DNA of 64,000 nt from Paenibacillus sp. FSL H7-0326 (GCF_001955535.1 NZ_MPVN01000004.1:434001-498000), one strand, 5' to 3'. Shown: positions 32,396 through 41,476, counted from the stretch's first letter. Numbers and translations: made by a program. The notes: a model not told the origin generated them from the sequence alone.

Positions 32396-33262
32396 ATGGC
32401 AAAAGGCATGCGCGAAATCAAGCGCCAAATCAAAAGTGTTCAAAGCACGAAGCAAATCACCAAAGCAATGGAGATGGTCGCTGCCTCCAAGCTAAGAAAA
32501 GCCCAGGAGAAAGCAGAAGCTGCTCGCCCATACTCCGAGAAACTTAAGGAAGTCGTAACAAGCATCGCATCTTCCTCCAATGAGGTCAGTCATCCGATGC
32601 TTGTCTCACGTCCGGTTAAGAAAACAGCTTATCTGATCATCACTTCAGACCGTGGTCTTGCGGGTGGATACAATGCCAACATCCTGCGTCAAGTCACACT
32701 TACCCTTAAAGAACGCCACTCCTCCCAGGATGAGTATGTTCTCTATGTCATCGGAAGAAAGGGTCGTGATTACTTCAGACGCCGGGAACAGGCCATTGAG
32801 TTGGATGTAACGGATCTATCAGATTCGCCTTCTTTTGCAGACATCAAAACCATTGCGAACCAAGCTGTAAATGGATTTGAGGAAGGTAAGTTTGATGAGA
32901 TTTATATCTGTTACAGCCGTTTTGTGAATGCACTTACTCAAGTTCCAACCGTTGAGAAGCTTCTGCCTATGGAAAGACCAGAGAAACAATCCACGGGTGC
33001 TTCTGCTCAATATGAGTATGAACCTTCTGCGGATGCTGTGCTGGAAGCTCTTCTTCCACGCTATGCAGAAACGTTGATCTACGGGGCGCTCTTGAACGGT
33101 AAAGCAAGTGAGCTCGGTGCCAAGATGACAGCCATGGGATCTGCGACGAAGAATGCCTCCAAGCTTATTGGAGAGCTGTCTCTTACGTATAACCGCGCTC
33201 GTCAGGCTGCGATCACGCAAGAGATTACGGAAATCGTTGCGGGAGCTAACGCTCAATCTTAA
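32396..33262 (+). CDS. atpG: ATP synthase F1 subunit gamma
   Basis: A 288-residue central-stalk rotor. It has N-terminal MREIKRQIKSVQSTKQITKA-type helix (MREIKRQIKSVQ, then KAMEMVAASKLRKAQ), ITSDRGLAGGYNANI (about 77-91), and C-terminal LTYNRARQAAITQEITEIV. ATG 32396 follows AAGGTGGTG; that ribosome site lies at the end of the upstream repeat array. In-frame GTG codons within the site are not needed as starts. Confidence 0.97.
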   Translation: MAKGMREIKRQIKSVQSTKQITKAMEMVAASKLRKAQEKAEAARPYSEKLKEVVTSIASSSNEVSHPMLVSRPVKKTAYLIITSDRGLAGGYNANILRQVTLTLKERHSSQDEYVLYVIGRKGRDYFRRREQAIELDVTDLSDSPSFADIKTIANQAVNGFEEGKFDEIYICYSRFVNALTQVPTVEKLLPMERPEKQSTGASAQYEYEPSADAVLEALLPRYAETLIYGALLNGKASELGAKMTAMGSATKNASKLIGELSLTYNRARQAAITQEITEIVAGANAQS

Positions 33263-33376
33263 AGTCATGTACGGAATAATATAAATCGAAGGCTAATCAG
33301 GGCTTAATGTTAATGGAGAAATAAATATTTCTTTGGACTTTTTGATCTGTTATAGCTTGTAGGAGGGAACTAAAAG

Positions 33377-34783
33377 ATGAATAAAGGACGCGTTGTCAGC
33401 ATACAGGGTGCGGTCGTTGACGTCGAGTTCGACCGCGGCGGACTCCCGGATATTAATAATGCGATTACGATCAACACAACTACAGACAGCGGCACCGAGA
33501 TCAATCTGACTCTTGAAGCAGCAAAACATCTTGGTGATAACCGTGTACGTTGTATTGCCATGTCTTCCACAGACGGTCTTGTACGCGGCATGGAAGCAGT
33601 GAATACAACACAAGCAATCTCCGTTCCTGTTGGTGAGGCTACTTTGGGACGTGTATTTAACGTATTGGGTGAGCCGATTGATAATGGAACAACGATTCAA
33701 GCCGACGTTACTCGTAACCCGATTCACCGTCAAGCACCTAAGTTTGAAGAATTGTCTACACAAGCAGAAATGCTGGAAACAGGAATCAAAGTTATCGACT
33801 TGCTTGCTCCTTATGCTAAGGGTGGTAAGATCGGTCTCTTCGGTGGTGCCGGTGTAGGTAAGACCGTTACGATTCAGGAGCTTATCAATAACATTGCACA
33901 AGAGCACGGTGGTATCTCCGTATTTGCCGGTGTTGGTGAGCGTACACGTGAAGGTAATGACTTGTACCATGAAATGACGGATTCCGGCGTTATCAGCAAG
34001 ACGGCAATGGTATTCGGACAGATGAACGAGCCACCAGGTGCACGTCTTCGCGTAGCGTTGACAGGTCTGACAATGGCAGAGTATTTCCGTGATCAAGAAG
34101 GAAGAGACGTACTTCTCTTCATCGATAACATCTTCCGCTTTACTCAAGCGGGTTCTGAAGTATCCGCTTTGCTCGGTCGTATGCCGTCTGCGGTAGGTTA
34201 TCAGCCTACACTTGCAACGGAAATGGGACAATTGCAAGAGCGTATTACTTCCACGAAGACAGGTTCCGTTACTTCCATCCAAGCGATCTATGTACCAGCC
34301 GATGACTATACGGATCCGGCTCCAGCAACAACCTTTGCTCACTTGGATGCAACGACAAACCTTGAGCGTAAAATCTCTGAGATGGGTATCTATCCTGCGG
34401 TAGATCCTCTTGCTTCCAGCTCCCGTATTCTTACACCGGACGTTGTGGGTGAAGAGCATTACAATGTGGCACAAGGCGTTAAGCGTATCTTGGCTCGTTA
34501 TAATGAGCTTCAAGACATCATCGCGATCCTGGGTATGGACGAGCTTAGTGAAGAAGATAAAATGCTCGTTGCACGTGCACGTAAAATTCAACGTTTCTTG
34601 TCCCAGCCGTTCCACGTAGCAGAAGCATTTAACGGTATTCCGGGTAAATATGTTCCTGTTAAAGAAACAGTACGCAGCTTTAAAGAAATCCTCGACGGCA
34701 AGTACGATCATCTTCCGGAAGCTGCATTCTTGTTCGTGGGTACTATTGAAGAAGCTGTAGAAAAAGCAAAATCAATGGAATAG
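33377..34783 (+). CDS. atpD: ATP synthase F1 subunit beta
   Basis: The 468-residue catalytic subunit. P-loop GGAGVGKTVTIQEL (about 153-166), GERTREGND (about 186-194), DNIFRFTQAGSEVSALLGRMPSAVGYQPTL (blocks FIDNIFRFTQAGSE and GRMPSAVGYQPTL), and C-terminal FLSQPFHVAEAFNG. It is preceded by AGGAGGGAA. A small GAAC-TATCC/GGATAG-TGTTC hairpin lies between it and atpC. Confidence 0.98.
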   Translation: MNKGRVVSIQGAVVDVEFDRGGLPDINNAITINTTTDSGTEINLTLEAAKHLGDNRVRCIAMSSTDGLVRGMEAVNTTQAISVPVGEATLGRVFNVLGEPIDNGTTIQADVTRNPIHRQAPKFEELSTQAEMLETGIKVIDLLAPYAKGGKIGLFGGAGVGKTVTIQELINNIAQEHGGISVFAGVGERTREGNDLYHEMTDSGVISKTAMVFGQMNEPPGARLRVALTGLTMAEYFRDQEGRDVLLFIDNIFRFTQAGSEVSALLGRMPSAVGYQPTLATEMGQLQERITSTKTGSVTSIQAIYVPADDYTDPAPATTFAHLDATTNLERKISEMGIYPAVDPLASSSRILTPDVVGEEHYNVAQGVKRILARYNELQDIIAILGMDELSEEDKMLVARARKIQRFLSQPFHVAEAFNGIPGKYVPVKETVRSFKEILDGKYDHLPEAAFLFVGTIEEAVEKAKSME

Positions 34784-34858
34784 TTCTTAAGACTTAGAAC
34801 TAATGATCCACACATGAAGTGAACTATCCCTTGCGGATAGTGTTCAGGAGGGATGACA

Positions 34859-35257
34859 GTGAGCACCTTTTTATTGGAAATCGTAACTCCGGAGCGACTC
34901 ATCTACTCTGAACAGGCTGACAGTCTGGTTGTACGAGGTCTAGAGGGAGAACTGGGTATTTTACCTGGTCACGTACCCTTCGTGACTCCATTGCAGATTG
35001 CCCCTGTAACGATTAAAGCGAACGGTAAAGAACAAAAGATCGCCGTTGCCGGTGGATTTGTTGAAGTTCGCAAAGAGAAGGTCGTTATTCTGGCTGAAAG
35101 TGCGGAGCTGGCTAATGAGATCGATGTTGATCGTGCAAGAGCTGCGAAAGAGCGTGCAGAAACACGTCTATCGAGCAATCGGGATCAATTTGATCACAGA
35201 CGTGCTGAGCTTGCACTGCAAAAAGCCATGAACCGACTTAAAGTTTCCGGTCAGTAA
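34859..35257 (+). CDS. atpC: ATP synthase F1 subunit epsilon
   Basis: A 132-residue subunit with an N-terminal beta-barrel (LEIVTPERLIY, then GELGILPGHVPFVTPL, about 30-45) and a C-terminal two-helix domain (RARAAKERAETRL). It can inhibit ATP hydrolysis. GTG 34859 lies 7 bases from AGGAGG; the ATG at 34853 is too close to it to be used. Last gene of the operon. Confidence 0.96.
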   Translation: MSTFLLEIVTPERLIYSEQADSLVVRGLEGELGILPGHVPFVTPLQIAPVTIKANGKEQKIAVAGGFVEVRKEKVVILAESAELANEIDVDRARAAKERAETRLSSNRDQFDHRRAELALQKAMNRLKVSGQ

Positions 35258-35307
35258 TCAATAAGTTAGAATGAAGCTTTGAGATCATTCTAAATATATA
35301 TGAACTG

Positions 35308-35357
35308 AAGAAGGATCTGGGGCATGAATGTGTCCCAGATCCTTCTTTTAATTTTTT
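35308..35357 (+). terminator. Rho-independent terminator of the atp operon
   Basis: GAAGGATCTGGG pairs with CCCAGATCCTTC (12 bp), followed by TTTTAATTTTTT. Confidence 0.95.
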
Positions 35358-35552
35358 GATATTATTTCCGAGGAAATGACAGAGAATTGCTCGGACAAAC
35401 AGGAAATGTGTCTGAAAGAGAACAATTTTGACGGAAGTGACGTATATTGGCAGTCAGATAAGGTATTTGGCATGTTGACAAGGGGACGTCTACCGACTAT
35501 GATTTCTCAGTGTGTGATTTTCTGATGTTATGATAAAGGCGGAGGGTAGGAT

Positions 35553-35810
35553 ATGGATCAATTGGTGAACGACCAGCTTAATCAAGCGGTTAGTGTGAAT
35601 GGTCTGGTAGCGATGATCGTTTCACTCGCCTGTGTTGCCTTAGCTTGGTGGTCATTACAGCATTTGAAATTGGATTTATTCGTACGTCACCCGCAGAGTC
35701 CCCAAGCAAGGATGCTGCAGCTGTTAATCGCAATTGTCATTGGTCATTTCGTATCTGAGTTCATACTAAAGTATTTAAGCTGGACTCAAATGCTGAGATA
35801 TCTGTTCTAG
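35553..35810 (+). CDS. ywzB: DUF1146 family membrane protein YwzB
   Basis: An 85-residue protein with two helices (about 17-36 and 56-76). It has the family pattern ALAWWSLQHLKLDLFVRHP and a C-terminal FILKYLSW. Function unknown. Its position between the atp operon and murA is the same as in B. subtilis; ywmB, usually next, is not found. The ribosome site is GGAGG. A GTGAATTTA-CA-TAAATTCAC palindrome overlaps its stop codon and may act as a weak terminator. Confidence 0.85.
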   Translation: MDQLVNDQLNQAVSVNGLVAMIVSLACVALAWWSLQHLKLDLFVRHPQSPQARMLQLLIAIVIGHFVSEFILKYLSWTQMLRYLF

Positions 35811-36405
35811 TGAATTTACATAAATTCACTTCGCAGAATCAATTTCATAGTATAAGTTGTTCAAGAAATTGATTCAGTCATGTGAGATTTAATCAAATGT
35901 GCTGTTCAGCTTGTTTTCGACCAGGAATTACCATAAAGCAAGGTGAAGAATAATTTTATAAAAATCTTGTTTTAAAGATATATAAAGCTGGTTAATCTCT
36001 GTTAGGCAAGAACAACACGGCTTTTGTCGAATAACATCATGTATTTATGTGAACAATGAAAGTAATGAATGTCCTTGAATAAGATGGGTCAAACAAGTGT
36101 TAATGGAAGTTGGAACTTGAATATTCTGCCTTAATTGAAAAAATGCTTGTCTCCTTTATTTATAAGGTGTTATGATGGAATTTAGGGGATTAGCGAATGA
36201 CTCGCTTTTTCTTCGATTTGTAGTGTAGTTATGATCAAATTTTTCTAATAACAATGAAAACGATTCTTTTCTGAAGAAAGACATCTTGACGAACATTAAA
36301 TGATGATGTCGAATTTTCCGATTCATTCGGGCAAGCAACGGATGATCTGTTTTACAGGATCTAAGATTGTAAGCAGAAAAGGGAAAAAAACGCGCGGAGG
36401 GAACC
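35811..36405. other. Long gene-free region between ywzB and murA
   Basis: About 595 bp, AT-rich, without a convincing reading frame on either strand. It holds the 20-bp palindrome at 35810-35829 and a promoter candidate at 36147-36176. ywmB would be expected here by synteny but no remnant was recognised. Confidence 0.6.
36147..36176 (+). promoter_or_regulatory. Possible sigma-A promoter of murA
   Basis: TTGTCT, 18 bp, TATGAT, about 230 bp upstream of the murA start; a long leader would result. Confidence 0.45.
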
Positions 36406-37749
36406 ATGATGAGCAAATTTATCGTCCGCGGAGGCAAGAGATTGACCGGAAGTGTCAAAGTCAGCGGCGCTAAAAATTCAGTTCTTCCGATCATCGCCGC
36501 CTCTCTCTTAGGGGAAGTAGGAGTAAGCACAATTATTGATGCACCTCCTCTCGACGATGTGATGACTATTAACAAAGTACTGGAATCGCTAGGAGCGGAA
36601 GTACAATACCAGGATGAGGTAATTACTGTAAATGCAACGAATTTAACTTCGTGCGAGGCCCCTTACGAATGGGTTACGAAAATGCGGGCTTCCTTTTTGG
36701 TTATGGGTCCTTTGCTAACTCGGATGGGTTATACAAAAATATCTTTACCAGGCGGATGCGCCATTGGTACTCGCCCGATTGACCAGCATCTCAAAGGGTT
36801 TGAAGCGATGGGTGCGGAAATCAGCCTTGGTCAAGGTTATATAGAAGCACGTTCTAACGGCAAGCTGCGTGGAGCTAAGATTTATCTGGACGTAGCCAGT
36901 GTGGGAGCGACAGAGAATATCATGATGGCAGCTACACTTGCTGAAGGAACAACGACGATTGAGAATGCAGCAAAAGAGCCTGAGATTGTCGATCTTGCTA
37001 ACTACCTCAATGGAATGGGTGCTAAGGTTCGCGGTGCGGGTACAGGTGTCATTCGTATTGATGGAGTTGACAAACTTCATGGCGTGAAGCACACCGTTAT
37101 TCCTGACCGGATTGAAGCAGGTACCTATATGGCGGCAGCTGCCATTACAGGCGGCGACGTTTATGTCGAGGGAGCGATCTCGGATCACCTCGGTCCGGTT
37201 ATCTCCAAGATGGAAGAAATGGGCGTAACCATTATTCCTGATGAGAACGGTGTTCGTGTAATTGCGGACGGTCCTCTCAAAGCTGTAGATGTCAAAACCT
37301 TACCATACCCAGGTTTCCCTACAGATATGCAATCGCAGATGATGGCGCTCTTGCTTAAATCTGAAGGAACCAGTGTTGTAACGGAAACGGTGTTTGAGAA
37401 TCGCTTTATGCATGTCGATGAGTTTAATCTGATGAATGCCGAAATTAAAGTAGAAGGCCGCTCTTCTATTATTACGGGCGGTGCTAAGCTGACCGGAGCC
37501 AAAGTCACATCGACAGACCTGCGTGCAGGGGCGGCTCTGATATTGGCTGGCTTAATTGCTGACGGTACGACAGAGGTCGGTGGTGTACATCATATCGATC
37601 GTGGATATGTTCATTTGGCTGAGAAGCTGAATGGCCTTGGTGCTGACATTTACCGTGTATCTGTGGAAGAGCCGAAGCTGGAGAACAAGGCAAGCGAGAA
37701 GAAGGCGGAAGAAACACCTCTCTTCAAAGTTCAATCCAGTTTGGCATAA
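36406..37749 (+). CDS. murA: UDP-N-acetylglucosamine 1-carboxyvinyltransferase
   Basis: A 447-residue cytosolic enzyme for the first committed peptidoglycan step, adding enolpyruvate from PEP to UDP-GlcNAc. N-terminal GGKRLTGSVKVSGAKNSVLP, shown in blocks GGKRLTGSVK and SGAKNSVLP, and the reactive cysteine in LPGGCAIGTRPIDQHL (near 117) are present, so fosfomycin sensitivity by this site is expected. EAGTYMAAAAITGG follows. The charged C-terminal tail (ENKASEKKAEE) is an extension of about 20 residues. Position suggests murAA of B. subtilis. ATG pair at 36406/36409 behind GGAGGG. Confidence 0.96.
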   Translation: MMSKFIVRGGKRLTGSVKVSGAKNSVLPIIAASLLGEVGVSTIIDAPPLDDVMTINKVLESLGAEVQYQDEVITVNATNLTSCEAPYEWVTKMRASFLVMGPLLTRMGYTKISLPGGCAIGTRPIDQHLKGFEAMGAEISLGQGYIEARSNGKLRGAKIYLDVASVGATENIMMAATLAEGTTTIENAAKEPEIVDLANYLNGMGAKVRGAGTGVIRIDGVDKLHGVKHTVIPDRIEAGTYMAAAAITGGDVYVEGAISDHLGPVISKMEEMGVTIIPDENGVRVIADGPLKAVDVKTLPYPGFPTDMQSQMMALLLKSEGTSVVTETVFENRFMHVDEFNLMNAEIKVEGRSSIITGGAKLTGAKVTSTDLRAGAALILAGLIADGTTEVGGVHHIDRGYVHLAEKLNGLGADIYRVSVEEPKLENKASEKKAEETPLFKVQSSLA

Positions 37750-37786
37750 GGATAATACAAATATATGCAACAGTGTGTTCGAACAG

Positions 37787-37825
37787 AGAACCAGGCTCCT
37801 AGCAGCCCTGGTTCTTTTTTTTGAT
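37787..37825 (+). terminator. Rho-independent terminator of murA
   Basis: AGAACCAGG pairs with CCTGGTTCT (9 bp), followed by TTTTTTT. Confidence 0.93.
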
Positions 37826-38165
37826 TTTATATCGATTAAAGTAAGTTACTAAAAGTGTAATTCTACGAATTTGGAAAAAGCAAGGATTAGAGCCTGTGTT
37901 ATCTACTATTAGTAGCAGCTTCTAATATGAAGCGGTAACAGCTCCTATATGGAATGTTTTTAAAATGATTATAATGACGCGCTGCATGCGCATTTAGGGT
38001 TTGAATACGATGTAAGATCACTCTATAACGACCTGCTAGTCTCTTCATTTCGATTCTCTTATTTGGTTCTATCAGATGGTGGGGACTCATATGTATAGTC
38101 TATGAAGTCTCTACGAGCCTTGTTTGAAACATGGACAGGCAAATAGAACGGAGGGAAACACGAAG
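37826..38165. other. spoIID upstream region
   Basis: 340 bp without a gene. A CTACT-ATT-AGTAG repeat lies near 37902. CATATGTA at 38098-38105 resembles a sigma-E -10 box, as expected for spoIID, but the -35 region (near TTCTATCA) is a poor match. Confidence 0.45.
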
Positions 38166-39842
38166 ATGAGCAAGATACGCAGCAATACATCTTATAAGAA
38201 AGAACGAGTACGCACTTATCGAAGAAGCCGGATCGTCCGAATCCCATGGCCAGATCGTCATTCTGTTAATTCTAATCCCACAGAGCAGGAAGAGGTGGAA
38301 TCTACTCCGTACTTGATCTCAAAAAAGAAGCAGAACGCACCTGACTCTACCCTAATAGATATCAACGTGATACAAAAAAAAGAAGAAAGTAAAAGGTTAA
38401 AAAAACTGAATCATCAGATTACAGCTGCTGAGGAGGCGCCCGTCAAGCATGACTCAGCTAAAAAGCATGCAGGAAATCAATCAGGGATGAAGCAGACGGC
38501 TTCTATCAGAAACAAGCTGCCTGAGGTGTTTTTCTTCGGTACGGCAGGAAAAACAGCGGCTGAATCGGAGACGGATCCAGGGGGTAAGTTGCAGCCAGGG
38601 GTGGGGCCGCAGCCGGATCGTTCGCCGGCTGCTCACGAAGAGGACGGGCCGGCTCCCGCCACGGCCCGTTACGTCTGGCGCCGCGGCAGCAGCTCGCGGC
38701 GCCCCCCTCGGCGGCGCTTCGCACCTGCCGCCGGCCTCGCGGGGCTGGCCCTCACCGCACTGCTGATCCCAGCAGTGCTCGCTTGGCCCCGCGAGGGGAC
38801 CCCGCCGCAGCCAGCGCCAGCGGCGGAGCAAACCGCGCCTCCCGCCGGCAGCAGCACCGGCGGGAAGGCGCCGCAGGAGGCAGCAGCTCCGCCCGCTGCC
38901 TCAGCGCCGGATACACCTGGGCCGGCCGTTACGCAGCCGGCCCAGGTGTATCCCGAACCCACGGTGCGCGTCTACCTGGCGGAGACGGGCACCATTGATA
39001 CGGTGACGCTGGAGCAGTACGTCACCGGGGTACTGGCGGCCGAAATGCCTTCGGACTTCGGCCTCGAGGCGTTGAAGGCGCAGGCCATTGCCGCGCGCAC
39101 TTATATCGTGAAGCGTCTCGCCGCAGGCGATGCCAGCGGCGTTCCGGTCAGCGGCGCTGATGTCACGGATACCGTGGATCATCAGGTTTATCATCCGTTC
39201 GGCGGTCTGAAGGATAAATGGGCCGAGCTTGGCAAGCAAGAGGAATGGGCCAAGCTGGAGCAGGCTGTCCGGGAGAGCAAGGATTCGATTATGACGTACA
39301 AAGGACAACCGATTACGGCCTCCTTCTTCTCCACCAGCAATGGATACACAGAGAACTCCGAGGAAGTGTGGCAGGAGGCGGTTCCTTACCTTAGAAGCGT
39401 GGCAAGTCCATGGGATGCCAAGATTGCACCTGGATTTCAAGAGAGTGTGACAATGACGCGTGTGGAATTTATGAATAAGCTGAATGTCATTCCGGATCCG
39501 GTGCCAGTGTCTACGAATAACGCAGGGGTCAAGCCTTTTATCGAAGTCATCTCCAAGACCGAGGGGAATCGGATCAAAGAGATTCGGGTAGGCAGCAAGA
39601 TTTTCTCCGGACAAGATATAAGAGAGCTGCTGGGGCTCAGATCTAGTGAGTTCAAATGGTCTACCAAAGGAAATGAGATTACGATCACGACGATCGGCTA
39701 CGGGCATGGCGTAGGGATGAGCCAGTGGGGGGCGAACGGCATGGCTATGGAAGGATATACAGCAACAGAGATTCTCAAACACTACTATACAGGGATATCG
39801 TTCGGACGAGCCTCTGAGCTCTTATATAAAGAGAAATCCTGA
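38166..39842 (+). CDS. spoIID: Stage II sporulation protein D, with extended N-terminus
   Basis: A membrane-anchored lytic transglycosylase that drives engulfment with SpoIIP and SpoIIM. At 558 residues it is far longer than the roughly 340 of B. subtilis. Residues 1-186 are a basic, low-complexity cytoplasmic segment, 187-207 a membrane helix, and 208-262 a Pro/Ala-rich linker. The SpoIID domain follows: LEQYVTGVLAAEMPSDFGLE with the catalytic Glu in AAEMP near 293, then KAQAIAARTYIV, and TIGYGHGVGMSQWGANGMA near the end. ATG 38166 follows GGAGGGAA. DNA from about 38,580 to 39,180 is strikingly GC-rich. Confidence 0.93.
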   Translation: MSKIRSNTSYKKERVRTYRRSRIVRIPWPDRHSVNSNPTEQEEVESTPYLISKKKQNAPDSTLIDINVIQKKEESKRLKKLNHQITAAEEAPVKHDSAKKHAGNQSGMKQTASIRNKLPEVFFFGTAGKTAAESETDPGGKLQPGVGPQPDRSPAAHEEDGPAPATARYVWRRGSSSRRPPRRRFAPAAGLAGLALTALLIPAVLAWPREGTPPQPAPAAEQTAPPAGSSTGGKAPQEAAAPPAASAPDTPGPAVTQPAQVYPEPTVRVYLAETGTIDTVTLEQYVTGVLAAEMPSDFGLEALKAQAIAARTYIVKRLAAGDASGVPVSGADVTDTVDHQVYHPFGGLKDKWAELGKQEEWAKLEQAVRESKDSIMTYKGQPITASFFSTSNGYTENSEEVWQEAVPYLRSVASPWDAKIAPGFQESVTMTRVEFMNKLNVIPDPVPVSTNNAGVKPFIEVISKTEGNRIKEIRVGSKIFSGQDIRELLGLRSSEFKWSTKGNEITITTIGYGHGVGMSQWGANGMAMEGYTATEILKHYYTGISFGRASELLYKEKS

Positions 39843-39878
39843 ACTCTCAAAAAATTTCATAAATATTTTAATAGGCGA

Positions 39879-39906
39879 GTATAAAAGAGTTGCGCCCGGT
39901 AACACT
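39879..39906 (+). promoter_or_regulatory. Sigma-F-type promoter of spoIIQ
   Basis: GTATA (39879-39883), 14 bp, GGTAACACT (39898-39906): a close match to sigma-F boxes, 20 bp before the start codon. spoIIQ is a known sigma-F target. Confidence 0.7.
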
Positions 39907-39926
39907 TGTTACTGAGGTGATAGAAT

Positions 39927-40670
39927 ATGAATGAACAAAACAAAAATCAAAACCAAGAAGATGCTCCAAAATCCAATCAAGGAGCACAAAGTTCACAACC
40001 TTCATCCTGGAAAAGGCTGTTGTCCAAACGGTGGGTATACCCGGCAGCTTACATTGCCGCAGCAGCTATTATACTAACTTTAGTGTGGGTCTACCAGGAC
40101 ACAACCAGACAATCTCTAGTGAATGAGACCGTAAATGAGGTTTCAGAAACAGGAGAATCCGTTCCTACCACTGGAGTGAATCTAGAAGAAGAGCCTGCTA
40201 GCAGCGGTGAAGGAGAAGGTACAGCCGAGAATCTCGCATGGCCGGTTGCAAGCCCAGCTGATGTAAGTGTCGTGAAGCCTTTCTATGATTCAGAAGCTTC
40301 GAATGAAGAAAAAGCAAGTGCATTGCTAGAGTATGACCAAACGTTTTTTGCCAATGTCGGTATTGACCTCGCAAGAGCAGATGATCAGAGCTTTGAAGTC
40401 AAAGCAGCAATGAGCGGTACCGTAACTCGTGTTGAAACACATCCGTTAAATGGAATGGTCGTTGAAATTACACACGACAACGATTTGAAGACGGTATACC
40501 AAAGCTTGTCTAACGTAACAGTGAAACAGGATGACAAGGTCAAACAAGGTGATATCATTGCCTCATCCGGAACCAGCGAGCTGAAGAAGGATCTTGGCAA
40601 CCACGTCCACTTTGAAGTATTCGAAGCAGGAAAACCGGTTAATCCAGAGCAGTACCTGCCACAAAAATAA
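39927..40670 (+). CDS. spoIIQ: SpoIIQ-type M23-family sporulation protein
   Basis: A 247-residue forespore membrane protein: cytoplasmic N-terminus rich in Asn/Gln, helix at about 36-56, and an LytM-like domain in the intermembrane space. The C-terminal HVHFEVFEAGKPVNPEQYL keeps the HxH of M23. The first zinc ligand is replaced, with NVGIDLA where active enzymes have HxGxD. The same loss occurs in B. subtilis SpoIIQ, so it is likely a non-enzymatic partner of SpoIIIAH in the engulfment zipper. It follows spoIID and precedes spoIIID as in B. subtilis. Confidence 0.9.
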   Translation: MNEQNKNQNQEDAPKSNQGAQSSQPSSWKRLLSKRWVYPAAYIAAAAIILTLVWVYQDTTRQSLVNETVNEVSETGESVPTTGVNLEEEPASSGEGEGTAENLAWPVASPADVSVVKPFYDSEASNEEKASALLEYDQTFFANVGIDLARADDQSFEVKAAMSGTVTRVETHPLNGMVVEITHDNDLKTVYQSLSNVTVKQDDKVKQGDIIASSGTSELKKDLGNHVHFEVFEAGKPVNPEQYLPQK

Positions 40671-40689
40671 TTAAAGATCTATCTTTATA

Positions 40690-40722
40690 AAGCAGCGGGG
40701 AAACCCGCTGCTTTTTCTTTTT
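40690..40722 (+). terminator. Rho-independent terminator of spoIIQ
   Basis: AGCAGCGGG pairs with CCCGCTGCT (9 bp, GAAA-type loop), followed by TTTTCTTTTTT. Confidence 0.93.
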
Positions 40723-40812
40723 TGCCGCTTAAATCGCGGAAATGGACAAACCTGTGGATAATGAAAATGAAAATAAATCCATCTACCTAAGCTTGTCACC
40801 CTTTGAAACCGT

Positions 40813-40840
40813 GAATATCTAGGCACGCCCCTCATATAAT
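40813..40840 (+). promoter_or_regulatory. Sigma-E-type promoter of spoIIID
   Basis: GAATATCT (40813-40820), 12 bp, CATATAAT (40833-40840), about 33 bp upstream of the GTG start. Fits the sigma-E pattern known for this gene. Confidence 0.6.
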
Positions 40841-40873
40841 GTACCAAACTATCCACAGTAGGGAGGCGGGAGC

Positions 40874-41161
40874 GTGCACGATTACATCAAGGAACGGACC
40901 ATTAAGATTGGACGCTGCATCGTTGAGACGAGGCATACGGTCCGGACAATCGCCAAAGAATTTGGCGTTTCAAAGAGCACGGTGCATAAGGATTTGACCG
41001 AACGGCTGCCGGAAATCAACCCTGATCTTGCCGATCAGGTAAAGCACATTCTTGAGTATCATAAATCCATCCGTCATTTGCGGGGAGGAGAAGCCACCAA
41101 GATCAAATATAAGAAATCGAGCGGCAAAAAACGGGAGGTGCTCGCCTCCAGCAAATCTTGA
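40874..41161 (+). CDS. spoIIID: Sporulation transcription factor SpoIIID
   Basis: A 95-residue DNA-binding protein of the mother cell that activates and represses sigma-E genes. The helix-turn-helix VRTIAKEFGVSKSTVHKDLT (about 23-42) and the block ILEYHKSIRHLRGGEATKIK (about 60-79) are near identical to B. subtilis SpoIIID. A basic tail follows. GTG start behind GGAGGCGGGAG. No clear terminator before mbl. Confidence 0.97.
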   Translation: MHDYIKERTIKIGRCIVETRHTVRTIAKEFGVSKSTVHKDLTERLPEINPDLADQVKHILEYHKSIRHLRGGEATKIKYKKSSGKKREVLASSKS

Positions 41162-41476
41162 GACCACCCTGCTTAAGATAGGACCAGAAGCATACAAATG
41201 CATTGAATACCTCCCCTGAAGTATGATATGTTAAAAGATGGGATTACGTCGAAATATGACTAGTATACGATTGAACTTTCACATAAAGTTGCTGTCTTTT
41301 GTCGAACAATAGCTATATGAGGGATTAAGCATTCATTTGAGTCATTCGAGTGGTGCAAGATTCGATATGCAGCAAACAACGTATTTTCATGAGGATTTTG
41401 CATAAATCCATTCGTTAACCATTCACCTTATGCAAAATCCCGGACCTATAAAATATCACTTTGGGGGCTCTTTTAT
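41162..41476. other. mbl upstream region
   Basis: 315 bp without a gene. Partial -35/-10-like sequences occur (TTGAAC near 41270, CTATAT near 41312) but none with clean spacing. No repeat or terminator recognised. Confidence 0.5.

Noticed and set aside
33350..34711. A 453-codon open frame on the minus strand, antisense to atpD
   Set aside because: It lies entirely opposite atpD, a clear highly conserved gene; the protein has no coherent family features, and such long antisense frames arise from codon bias.
36156..36575. A 139-codon minus-strand frame overlapping the murA start, considered as a divergent ywmB replacement
   Set aside because: No ribosome site or family resemblance; it overlaps the conserved murA N-terminus.
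39927..40670. Missing first zinc ligand taken as a sign of a decayed gene
   Set aside because: The same His loss is seen in B. subtilis SpoIIQ, so it is expected for this family.
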